A DNA stretch of 64,000 nt from Streptomyces cyaneochromogenes (GTDB taxonomy: Bacteria; Actinomycetota; Actinomycetes; Streptomycetales; Streptomycetaceae). The notes under the pieces were generated by a model. The model had not been told where the DNA came from. It did not search any database and was given only the letters and a program-made list of their open reading frames with translations. Positions 1 through 12,000 of the stretch are shown in pieces; position 1 is the stretch's first letter; the number at the start of each line of letters is the position of its first letter. Made by a program: the position numbers and the translations under genes. Location of the stretch: assembly GCF_003963535.1 (NCBI RefSeq), contig NZ_CP034539.1, positions 7,812,001 through 7,876,000 on the forward strand. The letters are read 5' to 3'.

Positions 1-3000
1 CCGAGCGTGATGTCTGCATCCCGACGGGACGAGAAGATGGGGCACGTCCCTGTGTTCGGGTTGACGCGGAGGATGTCGCGCGATGTCAGGGTGTACGCGC
101 GGTCGGCGATCTGTGCAACCTGGCGGACCTTGGCAACCATGGAGATGGGGGCGTCAGGGGCGCCCTGGCTGCGCATGGTGAGGAGGACGAAGCGCACGTA
201 GTCCTTGACTGCGGCGAAGAGCTTTTCTTCGTTTCCGAACTCGAACAAGCTGGCCAAGCACCCGCGCTCGACCAAGTCCTTGAAGAAGAACTGTGTCGTC
301 GCATCCGTAGCGATTCCCGTCGGAACGATCACGCCCGTCCGGCCGCGCGGCCCTGTCAGCATGCGGTCTGATTCCGTGAACACGGCGTACGTGTTGATGT
401 CACCGCGCCCCGTCAGCGGGAAACGGATGCTGGTGCGCAGGAAGTGACTCTCGCCTTCTGAGCGGCGCTTCGCAGCCTCGAACTCGGCGTACAGGCGCGC
501 GCCGTCAGGGTCGTCACGCAGTTCGGCAATGAGCCTCTTCCGGGCCGCAGCGTTCTTGGCCTCAGCAATACGCGGATCCCGCTGAGCAAAGAACTCCTGC
601 TCCTGAAGCTTCACCCGCTCCCACGGCGGATTCCCCACCACCGCATCGAATCCCCCAGCCCAGCCCGTACCCGGCTGAACCCCAATCCCCGACTCCGGGA
701 CGGAGAAGACCTCCGGAAACTCCAAGTGCCAGTGAAAGAAGCTGTACTGATCCCGCAGCCGCAGAATCTCCTCATGCGTGCCATCCGGCACCACAGACTG
801 ATCACGCCCAAGCAGCGCCCGAAACACCTGATCCGTCGGCGCCTCCGGCGCACCCTCATGCTTGGGCCACACAAACGCGGCACACCACGCATCGGCGGCA
901 TGCAGGTCCTGCACATACGCGGCCGACTCCACGTACGCCTGATACGCCGACTCCTGCGCCCGCACCTGCTTCAACGAGTTGGCCGGGGCAGCAGTGATCC
1001 GGGCCAGCTCTGCGGCGTAACGCTCGTTGCCAGGCAGCGTGTCCGTGTCAAACAGAAGCTCGTCCTGCCCACCCCGCTGGGCCTTGTTCCGCTTGACGAG
1101 CCCGGCCGCGTACTTCCGGTCGTCCCCCTCGATCGGCTTGAAGGCGTCATCCGGAACACCGTCCGCCAGCAGCTTCGGCGTCGCGCCGATCAAGCCGTTG
1201 CCGTGCTTCACGTGGGCGTCCAGGAACCCGAGCGGCTTACCCGGCTCCATGGCCTCGATCCACAGCGAGACCTTGGCCAACTCCACAGCCATCGGGTTGA
1301 GGTCGACACCGTAAATACACCGCGCGACAACCTCGTGCAACGCATGCCGCATCGCATCAACTGTCGGCTCAGGGTTGCGCTCCCGCACCGACGCCACCCG
1401 CTTGGCGATGCGACGGGCCGAAGCAACCAGGAAGTGCCCGGACCCACAAGCCGGGTCGCACACCGTAAGCGACAGCAACTCATCGACGATGTCGTCGGCC
1501 GGGTCGGGACGACCGGCCTCAACCGCCCGCTGCTCGCCACGCTTCACGGCGTCGTCTATGACCGGGTCGAGCGTCGTATCCAGCAGGCACTCGATCAGCG
1601 ACGACGGCGTGTAGTAACTCCCCGTCGTCTTACGGCTGTTGCCCGCCACCTCGATCAACTCGAACGAGCGGTCCGTCGCCGAGTGCTTCGGCTCCAGCTC
1701 CAGCAGGGACTCGTACACCGAGCCCAGCTCCTCGGCGTCCAGGTGCCGGTAGTCGACCGCCCGCCAGCGCCGCGCGCCCGGGTCACGGACCTGCGCCAGG
1801 TGCCGTACGGCAGCAAGCAGCGACTCGTTGGACAGCTTCAACCCGTCCAGTGGCGCGTCGGCCTCCGTGTGCGAGAACAGACCACCGAGACCGGGCAGCC
1901 CAAGCTCTGGACGGCCACCCTCCGTCCCCAAAGCATCTAGAACGATCCGCAGAGCCTCGTACTGATCACCATGCGCCGTGCCCTGACGCCGCCGAGCCCG
2001 CTCACGCAACCGCGCCGAGGAGAAGTACCGCTCATACGCCTCTCGCTGCCGCTCGCCGGCCTCCGGGTCGAGCAGCGCATCGCGGTCCTCGGCGACGAAG
2101 ACGAACAGCAGACGGTAGACGAGCCGCAGCAGAGCATCCCGCAGCGCCTTCGGATCGACGTCCTCCCGCAACCGGACATTCTCCGGATGCCGAAGGAACC
2201 CGGTCCCGAGCACCGTCAGCGCGTTCTGCACCCCCAGCCGCAGCTGATCCAACGCCCGCGCCCCCGAAGTGACGGCCTCCGCACGCCACTTCTCCAGCCA
2301 GCACCCCGCAGGCGCCGCCCCCTCCGCCACCGTGAACCGCGACGCGTGCAGCAAGCTGTACAGCAGCACGAACTCGCTGAACAGCTCACCGTCGAACAGG
2401 GCCTCCAGGTCGAACTCGACGTAGGCAGCCGTAGAGAAGGACGACGAGTCACGCAGCAGACGCAGGCGGCGGCCGTTGGTCAGGACCGCCCAGAGGTGGG
2501 CCTCAGTCCGGTTGAGGCAGTCCTGGAGCATGGACTGGGCCGGGACCTGGCCGGGCGCCGGGCGCTTGTCCAGCTCCTGGTTCCAGGGGATCAGGTGCAC
2601 CAGCGCCGGGCCGTGGCGGTGGGAGACCGGGAACCGCTTCTCCGGGTCCGAGTCGGCCGGGATGCCCGCCGCCCCGACCTCCGTCAACGCGCCGAAGTCC
2701 AGCTTGCGGAAGAGCTGGGCGAGCCAGTCCGTCCCCGCCCGGCCGGTCGGGTCGGCGGCGGGCGCCCCCGTCTTCGGGTCCGAGGGCAGGGCCGTGCGCA
2801 GGTCGCGCCAGAGCGGTTTGAGGTACTCCCAGGCGCGCTCGGCCTCGTCGCGCACGGGCACCGAGGCGGGCAGGCCGTAGTCGGCGGACTTGGTACCCGG
2901 CAGGTTCCGCGCCTCGGCGATGCGCAGCAGCATGTCGGCGGGGAGCAGGCCGCCGACCGTGGTGACGGCGGTGAAGGCCAGGGCGGTGCGGGTGGCGGCG

Positions 3001-3005
3001 GACAT
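1..3005 (-). CDS. N6-adenine DNA methyltransferase (Eco57I-like, DISARM DrmMI-like), 3' end cut by window edge
   Basis: I translated this from the ATG at 3003-3005; the frame stays open to the left edge, so about 1001 residues are visible and the C-terminus is missing. The SAM-binding motif CDPACGSGHFL lies near residue 515 (about 1430-1465). The adenine-methylase catalytic motif NPPW, in GNPPWERVKLQEQEFF, lies near residue 789 (about 620-650). The large helical N-terminal half before the SAM motif is typical of class gamma Eco57I/PglX/DrmMI-type methylases over 1000 residues long. The start codon overlaps the stop of the upstream SNF2 helicase (TGATG), so the two are translationally coupled. 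The gene probably methylates host DNA so that the partner helicases or a nuclease can recognise unmodified phage DNA. Whether a nuclease or specificity domain lies in the missing C-terminus cannot be seen. The enzymatic call is firm; the system assignment is inferred. Confidence 0.88.
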   Translation of the reverse strand, partial: MSAATRTALAFTAVTTVGGLLPADMLLRIAEARNLPGTKSADYGLPASVPVRDEAERAWEYLKPLWRDLRTALPSDPKTGAPAADPTGRAGTDWLAQLFRKLDFGALTEVGAAGIPADSDPEKRFPVSHRHGPALVHLIPWNQELDKRPAPGQVPAQSMLQDCLNRTEAHLWAVLTNGRRLRLLRDSSSFSTAAYVEFDLEALFDGELFSEFVLLYSLLHASRFTVAEGAAPAGCWLEKWRAEAVTSGARALDQLRLGVQNALTVLGTGFLRHPENVRLREDVDPKALRDALLRLVYRLLFVFVAEDRDALLDPEAGERQREAYERYFSSARLRERARRRQGTAHGDQYEALRIVLDALGTEGGRPELGLPGLGGLFSHTEADAPLDGLKLSNESLLAAVRHLAQVRDPGARRWRAVDYRHLDAEELGSVYESLLELEPKHSATDRSFELIEVAGNSRKTTGSYYTPSSLIECLLDTTLDPVIDDAVKRGEQRAVEAGRPDPADDIVDELLSLTVCDPACGSGHFLVASARRIAKRVASVRERNPEPTVDAMRHALHEVVARCIYGVDLNPMAVELAKVSLWIEAMEPGKPLGFLDAHVKHGNGLIGATPKLLADGVPDDAFKPIEGDDRKYAAGLVKRNKAQRGGQDELLFDTDTLPGNERYAAELARITAAPANSLKQVRAQESAYQAYVESAAYVQDLHAADAWCAAFVWPKHEGAPEAPTDQVFRALLGRDQSVVPDGTHEEILRLRDQYSFFHWHLEFPEVFSVPESGIGVQPGTGWAGGFDAVVGNPPWERVKLQEQEFFAQRDPRIAEAKNAAARKRLIAELRDDPDGARLYAEFEAAKRRSEGESHFLRTSIRFPLTGRGDINTYAVFTESDRMLTGPRGRTGVIVPTGIATDATTQFFFKDLVERGCLASLFEFGNEEKLFAAVKDYVRFVLLTMRSQGAPDAPISMVAKVRQVAQIADRAYTLTSRDILRVNPNTGTCPIFSSRRDADITL

Positions 3006-5962
3006 CAGGCTTCGGCTCCCGACGAGATAGAAACGGGCTGCTGCGGCAGGTAGACGTACACGCCCAGGACGTCGGCCGGCTCCTGCGGGAGGACCTTCAG
3101 GCCGCGGACGATCTCCTCGTTGGCCTTGCGCACCCGGCGGTGCGAGGCGTCGAGTTCGGCGGCCAGGCGCGTGCCGTACTCGGTGAGGTGCGCGGACAGG
3201 TCCGACAGGCCGTCGAGGGCACGGGTGATCTGGTTGCGGGCGAGCTGCTCGTGGGTGTTGGCGGCGGCACGGGCCGTGAGGAGCGCGGTGGCCGCGTCGT
3301 CGTCCAGCCAGCGGGCGCGCGACGGCATTCCCTCGTACGCAAGCAGCCGGGCGTCCTCCGCGACCAGCTGCCGCTCGCCGGTACGGGACGGCAGGGTGAG
3401 GTGGAAGCGGTAGCGGACCAGGAGGAGCGTGGTGCGGATCGTCACCGCGTCCGTGGTCACCACACCGCAGCGGCGGGCCGGGCGGGGGCCCGGTGTGTTC
3501 GCGTCGAGCGCCGAGTCCAGGACGTACGAGGCGATGGCGCCGATCGCCGGGTCGGTGCGGACCAGTGCCGCCTCGCCGCGGGCGATCGCCGGTGTCGTAC
3601 GGAACGGGATCTCCCGGTCCTCCTCGATCAGCCGTCCGCCGAGGGTGGCGGCGAGCGCGTCACGCAGGCCGGCCGGGGCGCCGCCGGCCTGAGCGGTGAA
3701 GTCGCCGGTGCCGTCGCGCGGTTCGCGGACCAGCGCGTCCAAGTCGCGCAGCGCCTCGAGGGCGAAATCGCGCACCTCGTCGGCGCCGCCGAGCGCGGCC
3801 CGTACGGCGGTGACCTCGCGGGCCACCTCCTCCGGGTGGATGGCACGTTGGGCGTACTTGGAGCGGGAGGTCTTCTCCCGCTCGGCGGCCGAGCTCCACT
3901 CGCGCTCGATACGGTCGAACGATTCCTGGTGGCCGTCCATTTCGAACAGGCTCTCCTGGCTGCCCTGCCGTCCGTGCAGCAGCAGCCACTCCACGACGGC
4001 GTCGGTGACACCGGAGGCGGTCTCGTCGGGGACGGAGACGGAGATGCCCAGGTCCTTCTTGATCTGCCGGTGCTTCTTGAACAGCACCTCCAGGACCTTG
4101 CCGTCGATGCCGTTGTCCTCGCCGTACATGGTGATGACACGGACCTGGTCGCGCTTCTGGCCGTAGCGGTCGACGCGGCCCTCCCGCTGGTCGTGGCGGG
4201 TCGGGTTCCAGGCGAGGTCGTAGTGGACCACGGCGTCGAAGTAGTGCTGGAGGTTGACGCCCTCGGAGAGACAGTCCGTGGCGATCAGCACGCGGCGGAC
4301 GGCCGGGTCGCCGGCCTCCGAGCCCGATGCGTCGGACTCGGCGGCGAGCTGCTCGATGCGCTCCAGACGCTGCTGCGGGGAGAGGGTGCCGGTCACCGCG
4401 GCGATCTTCGTCTTCTTGCCGAGCTTGCCCTCCAGCTGTGTGGCGAGGTACTCGGCGGTGGGGATGTAGCGGCAGAAGACGATCGGGTGGTAGCCGTCGG
4501 CGATCAGGCCCTTCAGATGCCGGGTGAGTGCCTTCAGCTTCGCGTCCTCGGCCGGTCCCATCAACTGCGCTGCCCGCTGGGAGAGTTCGAGCAGCCGGGC
4601 ACCCGCCTCCTCCGACTCGGCGGCGCCCGGCGCGACGTCCATGCCCTCCAGCCGGTCGTTCTCGGCGGAGTCGGCCGCCACCGGGGCGCCCAGCGCGTCC
4701 GCCTCCTGCGCGGTGCGGGCGGTGGCGGACTCGGAACGTGTCTTCAGGGTCTGTGCGGCGGCCGCCGGGGAGGACACCATCGAGCGCAGCAGAGCGATCA
4801 CCGACCACCAGGCGATCCGGGCCTCCCGCTTGCCCTGCTCCCCGGCCGCCGTCACGCGGTCCCGTGCGTAGGCGATGGCGTCGTCGAGCAGCGCCCGGTA
4901 GGCGGGCGTCAGCTTGTACGGCTCGTCCTTGGTCCAGCGGTCGGACGGGAAGGCGGTCCGCTCGGCCAGGGAGTCGTCGGCGAGACCGTCCTCCTTGGTG
5001 AGGTAGTCGCGGACGTCGGCACGCTTGCGGGCCACAAAGTGCTCGGCGAGCTTCGCGCGCCCCGCGGGGGACTCCAGGTCCAGCGTGGCGAGTTCGGGAC
5101 GCACGAGGCCGAGCAGGTTGCGGAACGCGGACTCCTTGCCGGAGTGCGGCGTCGCGGTCAGCAGGAGCAGGTGCCGGTCTTCCTTGGCGGAGATCCTGCG
5201 CAGCAGCTCGTACCGGAGCTGGTTGGCGGCGGACGACGTGCCGCCCTGCGCGCTGTCGTCGGCCGCCACGCAGGCATGGGCCTCGTCGACGATCACCAGG
5301 TCGGGGCAGTTCCGTACGAAGTCCTCGCGGTGGCGGGTCGACTTGATGAAGTCCGTCGAGATGATCGTGCAGGGGTGCTTGTCGAACAGGGACTGGCCCA
5401 GCTCCAAGCCGCGCTCCAGGCGTGTCACCGTGGAGGCCAGGACCAGTTCGGCGTCGATGGAGAACTTTTCCCGCAGCTCGCCCTGCCACTGCTCGGCCAG
5501 CGCAGGGGAGCAGAGCACCGCCAGCCGGGTCGCCTCGCCCTGCGCCAGCAGCTCCTTGGCGATCAGGCCCGCCTCGACCGTCTTGCCGATGCCCACGTCG
5601 TCCGAGATCAGCAGCCGTACCGTGCGCTGCCGTAGCGCCATCAGCAGCGGGACCAGCTGGTAGGCCCTGGGCTCCACCGCGATCGACGCCAGCGAGCGGA
5701 ACGGGCCCGCACCCGAGCGGAACCCGATGCGCAGCGCCGTACGCAGCAGACCGGCGGCCCGCTGGTCGCCCAGATCGGCAGGGCTCGGCGCCGCGAACTC
5801 GGCCGGCCGCACCTCCTCGAAGGTGGGGAACACGGCCGCGATGTCGTCCTCGCTCCCGCCCAGGGGGCGCAGCACCAGCATGTCGGGGGCGCTCTCGGGC
5901 AGCACCACCCATTCCCGGCCACGGGCGGCGACCAGCGAGCCGGCTGTGTACGTGAGGCTCAT
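3005..5962 (-). CDS. SNF2/SWI2-type helicase (DISARM DrmD-like), 985 residues
   Basis: This is a superfamily 2 SNF2-type ATPase. The N-terminus has a short beta-rich segment (VAARGREWVVLPE...LRPLGG) that I associate with DrmD/DpdE-like defence helicases. The Walker A region is the variant DDVGIGKT near residue 125, followed by the Walker B box VIVDEAHA and motif III LLLTATPHSG. The C-terminal helicase half contains IATDCLSEGVNLQ and the arginine-finger motif HDQREGRVDRYGQ, after which there are about 330 mainly helical residues. The ATG at 5960-5962 has AGGAACTGAG upstream and lies 58 bp after the kinase-helicase stop. Its own stop overlaps the methylase start. Linkage to an adenine methylase and a DUF1998 helicase matches DISARM class 1 content. 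A RapA-like housekeeping role is an alternative, but the context argues against it. Confidence 0.88.
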   Translation of the reverse strand: MSLTYTAGSLVAARGREWVVLPESAPDMLVLRPLGGSEDDIAAVFPTFEEVRPAEFAAPSPADLGDQRAAGLLRTALRIGFRSGAGPFRSLASIAVEPRAYQLVPLLMALRQRTVRLLISDDVGIGKTVEAGLIAKELLAQGEATRLAVLCSPALAEQWQGELREKFSIDAELVLASTVTRLERGLELGQSLFDKHPCTIISTDFIKSTRHREDFVRNCPDLVIVDEAHACVAADDSAQGGTSSAANQLRYELLRRISAKEDRHLLLLTATPHSGKESAFRNLLGLVRPELATLDLESPAGRAKLAEHFVARKRADVRDYLTKEDGLADDSLAERTAFPSDRWTKDEPYKLTPAYRALLDDAIAYARDRVTAAGEQGKREARIAWWSVIALLRSMVSSPAAAAQTLKTRSESATARTAQEADALGAPVAADSAENDRLEGMDVAPGAAESEEAGARLLELSQRAAQLMGPAEDAKLKALTRHLKGLIADGYHPIVFCRYIPTAEYLATQLEGKLGKKTKIAAVTGTLSPQQRLERIEQLAAESDASGSEAGDPAVRRVLIATDCLSEGVNLQHYFDAVVHYDLAWNPTRHDQREGRVDRYGQKRDQVRVITMYGEDNGIDGKVLEVLFKKHRQIKKDLGISVSVPDETASGVTDAVVEWLLLHGRQGSQESLFEMDGHQESFDRIEREWSSAAEREKTSRSKYAQRAIHPEEVAREVTAVRAALGGADEVRDFALEALRDLDALVREPRDGTGDFTAQAGGAPAGLRDALAATLGGRLIEEDREIPFRTTPAIARGEAALVRTDPAIGAIASYVLDSALDANTPGPRPARRCGVVTTDAVTIRTTLLLVRYRFHLTLPSRTGERQLVAEDARLLAYEGMPSRARWLDDDAATALLTARAAANTHEQLARNQITRALDGLSDLSAHLTEYGTRLAAELDASHRRVRKANEEIVRGLKVLPQEPADVLGVYVYLPQQPVSISSGAEA

Positions 5963-6020
5963 GAGATGTCTCAGTTCCTAGAGGTCGAGAGGAGGTCGAG
6001 AGGGGGGCGGGGCGGAGCGG

Positions 6021-9000
6021 TCAACGGAGGTGGAAGTAGGCGGCATTGCGGTCCGCGATGGCGTCCCAGTCAGTGTCCGCCGCGAACCGCAGGACGTCCC
6101 AGCCGGCGTCCTCCAGCCGGTACCCGGCCTCGACGTCACGGGTGGAGTCGGCCGGGTGGCCGGGGACGTCGACGAACACGGCGAGGTTGGCGCCGTCGAG
6201 GCGGAAAACGAGGTCGGGGCAGGCCCCGGCCTCCGGGACGAGGACTTCCACCTCGTCCGGCAGCCGATAGCCCTTCGCCCTCAGCCAGCCGAGCAGATCA
6301 CCCTGAGCGACCAGGTCCGCGAGGTCAGCCTCCACCGGGGTCGGCGAGGCCGCCGGGGCCAGCCTGCGGAAGCGCTCGCTGCGGGACTCGCCGCGGTCCT
6401 CCCGCTCGGTACGGGAGTTGGCCAGCCGCAGCAGCAGCGGCTGGGCGGCGTGCCGGCTCAGCTGGCGGTGGTGTGTCTGGTTGGCGTACGTCAGCAGACA
6501 GGCGTAGCAGCCGCGGGCGCACTTCTCGCCGTCCGCGGGTCCGCCCTCGTCCTCGCCGGTCTCCGGGTCGAAGTGGCAGATGTCCAGGGCGGTTTCGGCG
6601 GCCTTGGCGAGAGCGTCCTTGTCGTGCTGGATCCGGCGCAGCACACCGGCACCGCCCTCGGCTGCCTCCGTGAACAGCATGCGTCGGCGCGGGCCGTCGT
6701 CCGGCGGCAGCAGCTCCGCAGTCAGTTCGGAGTCCTCCAGCTCGAACGCCGCCTCGATGCCCCGCTCCAGCGCGTACAGGAACGACAGCGCAACCGGCTC
6801 GGGCAGCGGCTCCTCCAGAGTGACCACGAGGATGTTGCGGCGGTCCTCCACGAAGGGCAGGACGCGCTTCTTGCGGCGCTTCTCGTTTCCGTCCTCGTCG
6901 ACCACCGGCATGCCGGTGCCCTCGATGGCGTCCGCGGCGGCCCGGTCGTTGAGCCAGCGGCCGTCGCCCAGGTCCAGCCAGTAGCCGTCCGGCTCGCCCT
7001 CCTTGTCGCGGACGCGGCCGAGGTTGGTGATGCGCACGGTCGCCGAGTCGCCGTAGTCCAGGTCGAGAACGGGCGCCCCGCCGGCGTCGGCGACGTGCGA
7101 GGTCAGGCGTCCCTTGCGGGCGCCGTGGTCCTGGAACGCGTACGACGTCTCCAGGCGGAAACCGGCCCGGCGGCGCTCCTCCTCGTCGGAGGAGATCCGC
7201 TCGCGCGGTGTGGTGTACACGGTGTGCAGGTGGAGCAGGCCCGTGCGCTTGCCGCGCAACTCCTCCCCGCACATGGTGCACTTGTCGGAGCCTGGCTTGA
7301 CGGCGTAGTGGTAGCCGCAGCCGTCGCAGCGCCTGGCCTCCGCCGTCGCCAGCTCGCCCGACGCGTCCGGCGGCAGCTGCACGCGGGTGACCTGGTAGCG
7401 GGCGCCCTCGTGGTAGATGAGCGCGCCGGGGCCGAACTCGCGGATCGCGAGGAACCGGGGACGCTGCAGATAGTCGCCGTCGGCGTTGCGACGGTTGCCG
7501 GAGCGCGGGATGTACGCGGCCAGCGGCAGCCGCGGGAAGCTGTAGCCCGGCAGGAACCCCTCGGAGGCCAGATAGCGGTACGGGTTGAAGTCGCTCATCA
7601 CGGACTTGCTGTCGGTGGAGCGGTTCAGCAGCAGGTTCGTCTGTGTCTCGGCCTCCCGGCGGCGGGAGCGCGCCCGGCTCTGCTCGCCCGGGGAGAGAGT
7701 GTGGTCGACGACCCGCTTGTTCTGCTCGTACTGATCGATGACCGCCGCCCGAAAGAGCTGGCGCCACCGGTCGAAAGCGGCGTCGAACTCCTGCGGAGCC
7801 CGCTCGATCCGGTCCTCGATCCACTCGTCGTACCACCACGTGGTCGCCTCGAAGTCCGCGATCAGCGGGGCGAGGACGGTACGGGCGGTGTCGGCCGCGC
7901 GTCTGCGGGCGTCCTCGTCGAGGGACCGGTTGAGGATCTCGGAACGCAGCGGCAGCGGCATCTGCGGATCGGGGCGGTCGTCGCCGTCCGGGTCGTAGGC
8001 GACGTCGACGACCTCCGGGATCGCGGTGCCGAGCTTCATCTCGGTCTCGGCCAGCCAGATGCCCTGGAGATGAGAGCGGACCAGGTCCTCGTTGGCCAGG
8101 TCCAGCCGCGGCGGGGCCACCTGGCCCGACACCATGTCCTGGGAGCGGCGGAAGTAGTACTGGTCGTGGCTGTTGCCCGTCGCGCAGTACGTGGTCACCA
8201 GCGCGGGCTGACCGGAACGGCCCGCCCGGCCCGAGCGCTGTGCGTAGTTCGCCGGGGTCGGCGGCACATTGCGCATCATCACGGCGTTGAGCGAGGAGAT
8301 GTCCACGCCCAGTTCCATCGTCGGCGAGCAGTACAGCAGAGGCAGTCTGGCCTCCCGGAACTGCTCCTCGCGCTCCAGCCGGTCCTCCGGAAGCACCTGA
8401 GCGGTGTGCTCCCGCGCGAACAGACCGGCCAGCTCGGCGGCCGCCGTCCGGTACAGGTCCCGGAAGAACGGGTTGACGCGCGGGCCCTCCCCGCTGCTGT
8501 AGGTGCGCGCGAGCGGGTCGACCGCGCCGCGTTCACCGTTCCCGGCGCGCCAGATCAGGTGCGCGGCGGACACCCGGTAGCCGGTGCGCTTCTGCGCCGC
8601 ACGGCGACGGTAGGCCGGACCGGAGGACTCGGGGGTCGCGTCCACCTCGCGCACCAGGTCGGCGTCGCGCAACACCTTCAGCAGGTCTTCGATGACGGAC
8701 TGAACGTCGTCCAGGCTCACGGACGCCTCACGCAGCTCCGGCATGTTGCGCCGCAGGTACTTGCCGAACTTGCCGCGGGCCGACAGGAACAGCGCGGAGC
8801 GCTCCATACCCGGTCGTGAGCCATACGGATAGGCGGTTCCGACGACCGGCCGGTCGCTCTCGCTCAGCACCCACGCCCCGGTCAGCCGCTCCTCGCTCGC
8901 CCGCTGAAGGGTGTCGAAGTCGTCGCGGAAGTACTGCACGTCGATGGCGAGAGCCCGACGCATGAAGTCGAGCAGCGTACGGGCGACCTCCTCGCGCAGC

Positions 9001-12000
9001 GCCGGATCGGCGTCGCGCAGCACGGCGTGCGCGGACTGCCAGCGCTCGTCGTTGGCGGCGAGCCAGTCCAGATCCTCGTAGTCGATCCGCAGCAGTCCCG
9101 TCTGCTCCAGGTTCGGCATCGTGATGCGCCAGCCGCGCTCCAGGTCGCGGTAGAGGCGGTATCCGACGACGTCGCGGAAGGTCTTCACCGCCCGGCGCTC
9201 CATGGCAGGGGTCAGGTCCGCGCCGTCCGTGTACTCGCGGGGCGTCAGGCCCATTACCTCGGTGACGGCCTCGGCGAGGTCGTCGTGGTTCAGCCCTTCC
9301 TCACCGGCACGCACAGCTGCCTGGTAGAGGGCGCCACGCAACTGGGTCACCTGAGCGAAGTCGTTGAAGTGCCCGGCCTGGAGCGAGGCGTCCTGCCGGT
9401 TGTCGACGAACGTCAGGAGCTTGCGCGCCTCTTTGCTCAGGCTCTCCTCCGGTACAGCCCGCAGCGACTTCACGATCGACGCGGAGATCAGCGAGGTCGC
9501 CGAGGACCGTCCCTCCTGGTCCAGGGTGGCCAGCTTGGCGAAGTCCCGGCCGCGGGTCTGCTCGTAGGAGACCTGGCAGTGCACGCAGAACAGGAACGGC
9601 GCCGGGACGAACGCCGCCACCAGCCCTTCGCCCGCTTCGTTTCCGTGGGCGTCCACGACGACACGCTTGGGCAGACGCGGCTTGTAGGACTTCTTGACGA
9701 CCGTCACGCCCTGCGCGTCCGGCTCCAGCCACGACTCCGGCAACCGTCTGTCGTCCACTGCCTTCTGCGGATCTGCCGGCCACTCGTAGTCCTGCCCGGG
9801 CATGCCCAGGTACAGGTAGCCCTCGCCCGCGCGGCCACCGGAGGCGGAGGTGTCCCGGCGCGGCTCGTAGCGGAACGCGCCGCCGTCCTCGGTGCGCCAG
9901 ACCGTCAGGTATTCCTGGCCGCACTCACGGCAGAACGCCAGCGGGAACAGCGGCTTGCCGTCGCTGTCCGGCTGCTCCAGCTGGTAGGTGCGCGTCAGCG
10001 GCCGGGTGAGCGGATCCTCGAGCGTCGTGTAGACGGTGTCGCCCTTGGAGAGGAACTGGTGCAGCCGGAACGCGAACAGCGGCCGCTCCGTCACCGGGTG
10101 CTTTGCCTGCGCGCCCGCCTCCAGGGTCGTACGGATCGCCTCGCGCACGCTCTCCTCGGGCACCCCGGACTCTTCAGCCAGCTCGGCCGCCGCCTCCTCG
10201 ACGGTGCCCGGAGGGCAGCGGCGCAACCGCCCCGTACCCTTTTCGTCCTCCAGGCCGAACCGGGACTCCACCCAGCGGGCCAGCGGATCCTTCGTCAACG
10301 CCTCGTACGAGCGGGGCGCCGCCGGCACCCGCAGCCGCTCGGCGGGCAGGGACTCGGGGGCCTCCCCGGTCGCCCGGACCAGGGTCTCCCCGATGACCCG
10401 CTTCGGCAGCACCGTCGTACCGAACAACCGGCCGGCGACCCTGGCCACCTCACGCTGCTGGTCCTCCCAGGAGCCTTCAGTGGACATGGTCGCCGAGGTG
10501 CCGATGCACTGCAGCGTCGTGGACGCGCGGCAGGCCTCACGCACCCGGCGGATCAGGAACGCCACGTCCGCGCCCTGCCGGCCCCGGTAGGTGTGCAGCT
10601 CGTCGAAGACGAGGAACTGGAGCCCCTCGGCCATGCGGATCAGGCTGGACCGGTCGTCCGGCCGGGTCAGCATCAGCTCCAGCATCACGTAGTTGGTCAG
10701 CAGAATGTCCGGAGGGTTCTTCCGCAGCTGCCGGCGGTCCTCGTCGGACTCCTGGCCGGTGTAGCGGGCGAACGTGACCGGCTCGCGCCCCTTCCCGAAA
10801 CCGTGGCGCAGGTACTTCTCCAGCTCCCCCAGCTGCGAGTTGGCCAGCGCGTTCATCGGGTAGACGACGATCGCGCGCACCCGGCCGCCGGCGCCCGGCC
10901 CCGCCGCCTGACGCTCCTTCAGTACGTGGTCCACGATCGGGACGATGTACGACAGGGACTTGCCGGAACCGGTGCCGGTCGTGAGCACATAGGAGTCGCC
11001 TGCCTGCGCGGCCTCGATCGCCTGCCGCTGGTGGAGGTGGAACGTCAGCGGCCGGCCGTCCGGACGCTGCGAGGTCTCCTTCTTGTCGGCCTGGAAGATC
11101 TCCGCGCACTTCGGGTGCAGCACTCCGTCTCGTACGAGGTCGGTGACCTGCCCGCCGTCGGCGAAGAACGGGTTCAGCGACAGCCACGGGTCGGGCCACT
11201 GCGACTTCGCCGCCAGGTCTTCCTCGACGAAGTTGTCGATCCGGGCGTCCCGGATCACCGTCGCGCTCTTGGTGAAGTTCTTGTACTCGCTGATCAGGTC
11301 GGCATGGATGCCGAAGACGTCCATCGCCTCGGGAAGGCGCGGCTCCCTGCGCGGCACGGGTGCGGGGGCGGCCGGGGCAGGCTCGGGGAGCAGGGCACGC
11401 AGTCGTGCCACCGGGTCCATCACCTGCCAGTGCGGAGCCAGCAGGGCGGCCGTGTCGTCCGGTGCGAGCGCGAGCGGGACCAGCGTCTCACGGACCAGGG
11501 CGGCGTTCTCGGGCCGCAGGTCGGCATCCTTCTCCAGAAGCCGGTCCACCAGCCGGACCAGTTCGGCGGGCAGGTCCGGGCGCACCAGAGTGAGCCGCGG
11601 TGGCTTCTCGTGCTGGTGCTGTTCGGAGAGTTCGTACGGGGTTCTGGCGGAGAACGGCGGCCGCCCTATCAGCAGCTCGTACAGGATGCAGCCGAGCGCG
11701 TAGAGGTCGGCCGACGCGGAGACCCGTTCGGCGCGGAACTGTTCGGGGGCCATGTAGCGAGCCGTGCCGACGCTGACGCCTGTGCTGGTCAGACGGGTCT
11801 GGTCGGGATCGTCGACAACCGAACCCATGCCGAAGTCGAGGACCTTTACGGTGCCGTCGCGGGTCAGCATCGCATTGGCCGGCTTCAGATCACGGTGGAC
11901 GACCCCGGCGGTGTGTGCGGCGGCGAGACCGGCGGCGAGCTGTGCCCCGATGGCGGCGACCCAGGAGACCGGCAGCTGAGGCTCCTCGTCGATGAGGTCC

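Noticed and set aside
726..1940. Long plus-strand open frame (404 codons) opposite the methylase
   Set aside because: Arg/Gln-rich low-information product typical of antisense frames in GC-rich DNA; the minus strand encodes a clear methylase with SAM and NPPW motifs.
3140..5635. 831-codon plus-strand open frame opposite the SNF2 helicase
   Set aside because: Composition is that of a shadow frame and it has no recognisable domain; all helicase motifs are on the minus strand.
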